The notes below the pieces were generated by a model, which made no database searches, was not told where the DNA came from, and was given only the letters and a program-made list of their open reading frames with translations. A stretch of DNA of 64,000 bases from the NCBI GenBank assembly GCA_003952965.2, contig RXIC02000464.1, positions 1-64,000 of the forward strand, in the 5' to 3' direction. Source of the DNA: Morella rubra. Its lineage: Eukaryota; Streptophyta; Magnoliopsida; Fagales; Myricaceae. Below are positions 57,353 through 64,000 of the stretch, in pieces. The first letter of the stretch is position 1. Each line of letters starts with the position of its first letter. The translations under genes were made by a program, and so were the position numbers.

Positions 57353-60300
57353 TATATGAATTTGTGTACAAATTTTGTCTCATATGTTCTGTTGATTTCG
57401 ATTAGAAGCAAATTTTGGACATTTAGCTTAAAAGCGTCTTTTGATAGTAATGATCCTTCATTTCTTCCCGCCGGCGTGTGACAATAATTAAGGGATAAAT
57501 ACACTTTGAATATTTTAATTTTGAAAATCTTGACAATTTTCACTCATATTTATTACTTTAAATTATGGTTCCGATACTGAAAATTCGGTTCTATATCCAG
57601 CATATATCGGTAGAATTTTCTAATGATACCAAAATTGAATTGGTCTGGCCCAAATCAATTTAGGCCAACAAGTCGATCATACAAATAAATCAATAAAGGT
57701 GAAAGACTCATATTACCTCCAAGCCCAGAGGAAAGGAGGCCACGACATGAAGCACATCGGTTATAAGCTAATTTATAATGTGCGCCCACGATCTCGACAT
57801 CTTCACATAAAGAAACCAACTATACACACAAAGAGATGTGTGAAAGTAACGCTCAACATGGCACAATAGAAATGAGGAATCAAGTCTTGAGAAAAGGGGA
57901 AACGTGAGGATGTGAAGGAGAGGCTATAAAAGCAGAGTACAAAGAAGAAGAAATGTAAGGGAAAATTGAGAAGTTAAATAATGATATTATTAAAAAGAGA
58001 TACTGACTTAATCGTCAGAGATGCTACACCCCGGTGCCCGAGGTCATCTTTGTTATTTTGCAGAAAGAAATATGCGAAGATCGAGATGCATTTATTCCAA
58101 GTATTATTTATAAATCAACTGATTTGCCATTTTCAATTTTTGTTGTTTTTTAAAAAATATATATATATAGTATTTGAAGATTCACTTCTTGCTTGATGGA
58201 TATTTATTTTAGATTTCGGATTACTGTTTATTTTTTAGATTTTATTTATTACGAATTTATGATGAGTATAACAGAAAAAATATGACTAAAATTCCAAACT
58301 AAAATGTCTAATTTTTTTTTTGTCCATTAAAGCTCAAATAAAATCTGACCAAAAAAGTCCAAATATTGAAACTGATATTTTTCAATTTTCATTTCAGTTT
58401 CCAATAAATTTACTTGGAAAAAATGTGATTAAGATTGGTAAAATAAAATGGATTAGAATGGACAACTCAATTACATCTCTTCGGGTCCCTTTAGCATGAG
58501 ACAGGGGGACATGCAGGCTGACAAGTGTTCCAAATTTTGGCACTCAAACACCAAAATTTTAGCACTCACATTTACTTTCTATAATTTTGGCTTTCCAAAA
58601 TTTTCTCTCTTAATTAAATTATTCTTTTTCATTATAAATTTCATTCAAATTTTCTCTCTTCCACTTTTTTACTAACTCACGTAAACTATCTTCACTTTTT
58701 TTAAACTTTCAAAATTATTTTAACTACCCACGATTGTGACACTCAAACACCTGCCCCTATATCAAACATAATAGCAAATTTGGATCATACTTTTTTCCTT
58801 CCCTGGGCCCAAAAGAAACTGAAAGAAAGAAAACGACAAGGAAAAGACAAAAGATAATGACTCGTATACTAAAGAATACCAAAAGCAAGGTGGGTCCCGC
58901 GTGAGTAAATAAGATTTGTTTTTTAGGACGGCAGTGGATGCTGAGATGAGCCCATAGCTCATCCCTGGCTCACCTACCAATAATCTCGAATTTAATAACT
59001 TTGCAATGCATGGCGAGCAAGACCAAGTACATGGAAGCAGCCCGAGATGGGTCACGTGCCATCATCGTTTTGGCAATTTCCTGGAGCGTGCATGGAAAAA
59101 GCGAGAATCTTTTTTCAAATCACGCCATTAACTTCACCCAATAGATTAAGTCAATAAACTTTAAACTTAATAATGTTTCCCTAATTATTCCCATTTGTCG
59201 TTATTATGGGTACGATTAATAATGTTGTTTTTCAAACATGAGATTCTCAACTCTCTCAGTCATCTGTGTAAACAAATGGGAATATGAAGTCCTGTCTCCT
59301 GAACTTGTATTATTATGAATTGAAATTAATTTAATAAGAATTTTGACACGGACCAATGGGTCAGTCGAATATTTAGTATTGGTATCAGACGAAACCGACA
59401 CACATAAATATTACCTAATGTTGGATATTTTAACCTTTATACAAAAAAAAAAAATCTTAAAAGAAAGATAAAAAGAGGAATATGTATACTTTGCACCCTC
59501 TAATTAATTTAAGAAAGTTCGATTCTTTAAATCTCAAATTATTATTATTGTCACATTGAACAAATTTGTAATAGACACACAAAAAAAAAAAAAAAAACGT
59601 AGCATTAATAACTTTTATATATGTCTAGGAATAAATGGAAAAAACAAAAATGTTCAAGAATAAAATACGCTTTATTTAACAAAACAAATATTGATTTGTT
59701 GTGGATATGCCAAGAGATAAAAGTAGGTATTACTCGTCTTTCCAATAAAGAGTATTTGATTCTTTCCATAAGTAGGATATTAATTGCATTCATTTGTCCA
59801 AAAAAAGTAGACGAAAATGACTACTTGTACGGAAACCTTAGCTGGAGCCTGGCGATAGGGACATAGTAGTTGGCCACGGTCCACGGATTATGAAGTTGTT
59901 ATTACACGGTGACATAAAATTTATCTGAAGGGGTAGAATGGGGAATTGATTTTATCTATTAGGAGTAGTATATATTAATTTGAGCCATTATTTTATATTT
60001 TGAGTGTTTCTGACACTTTACATTCTAAATTATCAATTTTGTTATGTTTTGCTCTCGACTACTAATATTTACACCCTCATAATTTGAGTTAATATTGATT
60101 TTTACATTTGCTATTTTTAATAAACATGTGAAATTGAACCCACATACATAACTGTTTAGTGATTATGTAGTTAAATGGTTGAGTAATGCACAGAAATAGT
60201 AATTTATGTTTCCTAGGTTAGGTAATGTTAGTTAACTGTCGATAGGCAAAGTGTCAGACGGAATCCAATAGGTTTCTTAACTCGAAAAATGTTTATCCAT

Positions 60301-61039
60301 TTATTACTGGAGTTCCACATCATAAACACTTATTTAATGTTACAAAGCTCATTTTTTTGTAGAATTAAGATCCTTTCTAATTTCTGTTAGATTAAATTAT
60401 AGAAAACAAAACACATCTATTGAATGCGGTGGGGACTATAGAGTTCGATAATTTATACAAACAATATTAAATTATAAACCTTCACATGTGTGTATTTCTT
60501 CAATTATTTATCAATTTATTTAGCACATTGGAAAAATTATGTTTTCTTCTTTTGATGACTTTGAAAATCAAGTTTTTACAATCACCTCTAAAATTCAAGA
60601 CACAACTCATATTACAATCTTTTCAGAAAAACTAGATGCTTTTAATCACTTCAAATCAGCAAGATTATTAAATTTAAACTTCTAGCTTAGCTTTTCAGTA
60701 TATGACAGGAACAGTATATCATTTCAATCAAAATTATCGATTCAGCAATCAAGATTAAGAAATAAGATTATGCTTAACACAATGAAGAAGAATTTGTGCT
60801 AGGTTTTGAAAAACCACACACATTTCTTAGTACGTCTTTGTTGGAGGGAAGATTGTAGAAAATGGATATGAATGTAATAAACGACGGGAATGAGAATATC
60901 TAAAGTGCTTACGTGTCAGGGACTTGAACGAGTGGACCACGGAAAAGTAGTGTACTGCAGCACTATACAATTCCCGTCCCCAGGCGGCCAGGCCCCCGCA
61001 CTTCCTTTTCAGCACGGTGGAACCTGGGAGCTCTGCATC
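57353..61039. other. Intergenic DNA before GSH1
   Basis: No gene is recognisable. About 58510-58760 is rich in AAAATTTT and TTCTCTCTT and may be a diverged MITE related to 20221-20420. The rest is AT-rich with several A runs. Some of the short frames here could be chance; none matches a family I know. Confidence 0.45.
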
Positions 61040-62167
61040 GCTCTCTATCACAGTGGAACAAAGAGAACCCAGAACCACAAAACCCTAGTCAGCATCTTAA
61101 AGGCCACTGCTTTCTTTCGCTTCTGAATATCCCCAGCATTCATAGTAATCCTCCTGGTATGATGTGCAATCTAGCGTAGTCTTGGTTCATTTTCATTTGC
61201 TTGAGCAAGTGGAAACTGATTTAATCTTATTTTTATTCTAATATCCTTTTAGATGTCATCGTTAATACTAAATGTTCGAATTTTGGGGAATGTTTTTGAA
61301 TATTCATGTTGGCACGCAAACTTCTGTGCTGCTGCTTATGTTATCGAGTGGAATATTGTCAATTTGAGTTTTGAATATGCCTTAAAACTGTGGTTTTTCA
61401 TGTAATATGTTCTTATGTTTTTAGTTTAATGTGATTAGTTCGCACCGTGAATGTAACTTGTCTGGTCTAGGTTAGTTTTTGTCATAGTTATCTGGTTCTA
61501 AAACCATGAACTTGGGTCAACTGTGTGAAGCTCTCACGTTTATTGGTGGAATACAAGGTTCTTCAATTTTTTTCGTCTAATATGCTGATAGAGAGGGGAA
61601 TATGGGAAAAGAATCAAACTTCTAAATACAACTTTTCTAAGTGCTGAGGCAGTAATTTCGATCGATATGAACCAGTGTCTGCATAATGGGTCTTCTGGGC
61701 TCTATGAAGTTTGTGCTGATAACCAATGGACGAATGAGCAGAGTTAGGGTTTTTTGGTTCTGTTGCGAATATTTTTTGGATTGCCACATTTAGCTTTATG
61801 GACCACTATGAACAGGTCCCATTTAAAATTCTTGAGCCATGATCAAAGAATGAAGATGAAACCTTTCATCGAAACTGATTCACCATCATGATGCCTTATG
61901 ATGTTACCAGTGTGGGCTGGATGTGTGGTTACAATATATGTAGCATGATGAAACCGCTACCTGCTCAAAAAATTCTTGATTTAGTTTTGTAATAGAATCT
62001 TATAGCATTTTGAAGTTGGTTGGATGCAATTTATCCTTGTCGGAGGTACCATAACGGTTTCTTGTTCGAATATGGTTAACTATTTGTGGTTTACTATTGA
62101 TGGTGGTTTGTTTTAGCATTGTAATTTGTAATTAAAAAGTTGTTAATGTGTTATGAAGGGGTTCGAG
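61040..62167 (+). promoter_or_regulatory. Leader and leader intron of GSH1
   Basis: A first leader exon probably ends at 61156 (CCTCCTG before GTATGATG) and a second starts at about 62117 after ttttag. If so, the mature leader carries an upstream ATG at 62146 whose 22-codon frame ends at 62214, overlapping the GSH1 start out of frame. A second ATG at 62153 is in frame with GSH1 and would add five residues. The leader structure is predicted from splice motifs alone. Confidence 0.45.
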
Positions 62168-63624
62168 ATGGCACTCATTTCCCAGACGGGTCCATCATAT
62201 TGCATTCATGGTGAAACAATAAGATGTAAAGCTGGGAGCAATGCCGTATTTAGCATGACAAACAATATGGAGGCATCAAGAATGAAGGAACTTAATGCTG
62301 GTTTGTTGTCGTCATCATGTAATTCAGCCAAGAAGGCACAGATTCTGCATGTAGATGGCCCTGGAGTTGGAAGCAAACGAGGTCATCGTGTGATTGTAGC
62401 TGCAAGTCCTCCTACTGAGGATGCTGTAATTGCTACAGAGCCATTGACAAAAGAGGATCTCGTTGCTTACCTTGCCTCTGGATGCAAGCCTAAGGAAAAA
62501 TGGAGGTACGATTGCTAAATCTGCATTTTTACTTCAATCATAGTGGTATTCTTGTGCCACATTTCCTACTCAAATAGATAGTTGTCACAGGGACTGTGAA
62601 GTTTGTTTAATGCCTGATATTTCTAGTTTCAGATTATGTAACATGGAGTATGTGAATGATTCTGAATCTAGTACTCTATTTCATGCGTTAGAACGCTGCT
62701 TTCTTAGGATTGTTTCAAAAACTTCCCTTTGGCCTTGGAGAAAGTTCATAATGTTGTTCTTGTGAGCTACATATTCACACTCTTAAACCTTACAATACCA
62801 ATTGATATTTTCTTATATAAAGATAAAAGTCAATTTTTGTGTCCCTGGTCATGTTATTGACAATCAGATGGGTTGAGATTTTATGTTTTATATACTCAAA
62901 GAAACTTCTTTACATGAGTTCTGGATGCATTTTTCATCCGATCTATTTATTCTGTACATGAGTTCTATACTATTTATTTCTTCTTTTCAGTTAAAATTGT
63001 TTTCAATTATTTCAATGCTTGAACAATTGTCACTATAGTTGGTTTCATTTTTCTTCTTTAAGAACCTATCTCCTAGATCTACACTTGGCCTTTATTGAGT
63101 TAAGAGTGGTATGGTCATTGCAGAATCGGAACAGAACATGAGAAGTTTGGTTTTGAGTTTGGAACTCTACGCCCCATGAAGTATGAACAAATAGCAGATT
63201 TGCTCAATGGTATTGCTGAGAGATTTGATTGGGAAAAAATAATGGAAGGTGACTACATTATTGGACTCAAACAGGTAAACTGCTTCTATTTGTTTGTTTT
63301 ATGGCATTTGAAAGTTCGTTTATATTGTTGCCTAACTTCTATCATATGGATCGTAATACTTGAGAGTTATTTTGGTGCATCTGCAGCTTCAAATTTTGTT
63401 TTTCAAATGAGTCGGAACTATCAAGAATTAAGAAAATTTTCATTTGGGCCAGTGAATTTCTGCAAAAGAGAGTAAAACAAGAAAAAAAGGATTAAAGTTT
63501 ACATTATTGTGGCCAGGGAAAGCAAAGTATATCACTCGAGCCTGGTGGTCAGTTTGAGCTTAGTGGTGCACCTCTTGAAACTTTGCATCAAACTTGTGCC
63601 GAGGTTAATTCACACCTTTATCAG
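62168..63624 (+). CDS. GSH1: Glutamate-cysteine ligase, chloroplastic, 5' part (partial)
   Basis: The enzyme joins glutamate and cysteine with ATP, the first and rate-limiting step of glutathione synthesis, in plastids. Three coding exons are in the window: 62168-62505, 63124-63274 and 63517-63624, with GT-AG junctions; the first splits the Arg codon of [13 protein letters not shown]. The visible 199 residues hold a plastid transit peptide ([20 protein letters not shown] and on), the mature start [20 protein letters not shown], and the conserved [27 protein letters not shown] and [20 protein letters not shown] segments, the last part of the substrate-binding core. The gene runs past the window end; the regulatory cysteines lie in the unseen part. 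Start at 62168 follows the family. Confidence 0.93.
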
Positions 63625-64000
63625 GTCAGTAATTGTATGCTGTCACATAAGTGAAGAGGTGGCAAGTTTTTAAGTATATTTTCTTTGCAGTTTGAATTGT
63701 AGTGTCCATCACTATGATCTTCTTCTTTTCCTTTGATCATAACATGACTTCTATCCATTTTGATATTATTCTTATACAAAACAATCTCTTACTTGAAAGT
63801 GTTCTGAAAATCATAGCCATTTCTGATGTTTTGCTTTTGGTTCATTTGGTTCCGTAGTGTGTTGTGTGATGCATTTAGAGAGAGAAGAAATGGTCGGATT
63901 TTTAGGGCAATGAGACATCATTGGTGGAACTCACATTCCAGTTCTTGAGAGTACTCTTTGGTTGGAGGACTTCTATGAACTCCTGTTTTTTTTTCCCTTG
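63625..64000 (+). other. GSH1 intron running out of the window
   Basis: It begins with GTCAGT after exon 3. No further GSH1 coding segment (expected next near VKAVAEEMGIGFLG) was found before the window ends, so the whole stretch is taken as intron. Confidence 0.7.

Noticed and set aside
63176..63475. 99-codon frame continuing past GSH1 exon 2
   Set aside because: After LKQ it reads intron sequence; a clean GTAAAC donor at 63275 and the next exon at 63517 fit the family.

Overview
This is nuclear DNA from a eudicot plant. Genes have many introns with GT-AG junctions, the intergenic DNA is AT-rich and transposon-laden, and every recognisable protein is plant-type: DUF3527 protein, AIPP3-type BAH protein, chloroplast PyrP2 phosphatase, SBT1-type subtilases and plastid glutamate-cysteine ligase. 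I cannot fix the genus; the protein style suggests a woody rosid. Nothing bacterial or viral was seen, and no CRISPR array.

Layout. 1-3840 is an almost perfect palindrome (arms of about 1.9 kb, 47-bp centre). Each arm carries the 3' end of a mitochondrial carrier gene and one tRNA-Asp(GUC). 4732-7503 (-) is a two-exon DUF3527 gene. 11492-18853 (-) is an eight-exon gene for a BAH/TFIIS-like chromatin reader (AIPP3/BDT1 type). 17327-26683 recurs almost identically at 26784-36197, and the two copies abut a run of exactly 100 N. The repeated block holds AIPP3 exon 1, a Harbinger-like MITE, a hAT-like relic and a LINE whose ORF1 is split by a 2.1-kb hAT-type element with a clean 8-bp target duplication. 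40554-41687 (+) is an intronless PyrP2 gene of riboflavin synthesis. 43.3-57.4 kb is a decaying subtilase array: one heavily broken gene (split by a long-TIR element), one nearly intact gene with a single frameshift, four fragments, and a 2-kb direct repeat. 62168 to the window end (+) is the 5' part of GSH1, the first gene of glutathione synthesis.

Gene order. From memory, carrier, DUF3527, AIPP3 and PyrP2 correspond to Arabidopsis At4g11440, At4g11450, At4g11560 and At4g11570, so the left two thirds look like a conserved ancestral block, with the subtilase array lying beyond PyrP2. The genes are independent units with no operon-like relation.

The two strongest structural signals, the palindrome and the gap-flanked duplication, are best explained as assembly artefacts (a fold-back join and unmerged overlapping contigs), although real rearrangements are not excluded. 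I found no convincing new biological system. The best biological leads are the nested LINE/hAT insertion, the subtilase birth-and-death array, and the non-canonical HAD motifs of PyrP2.
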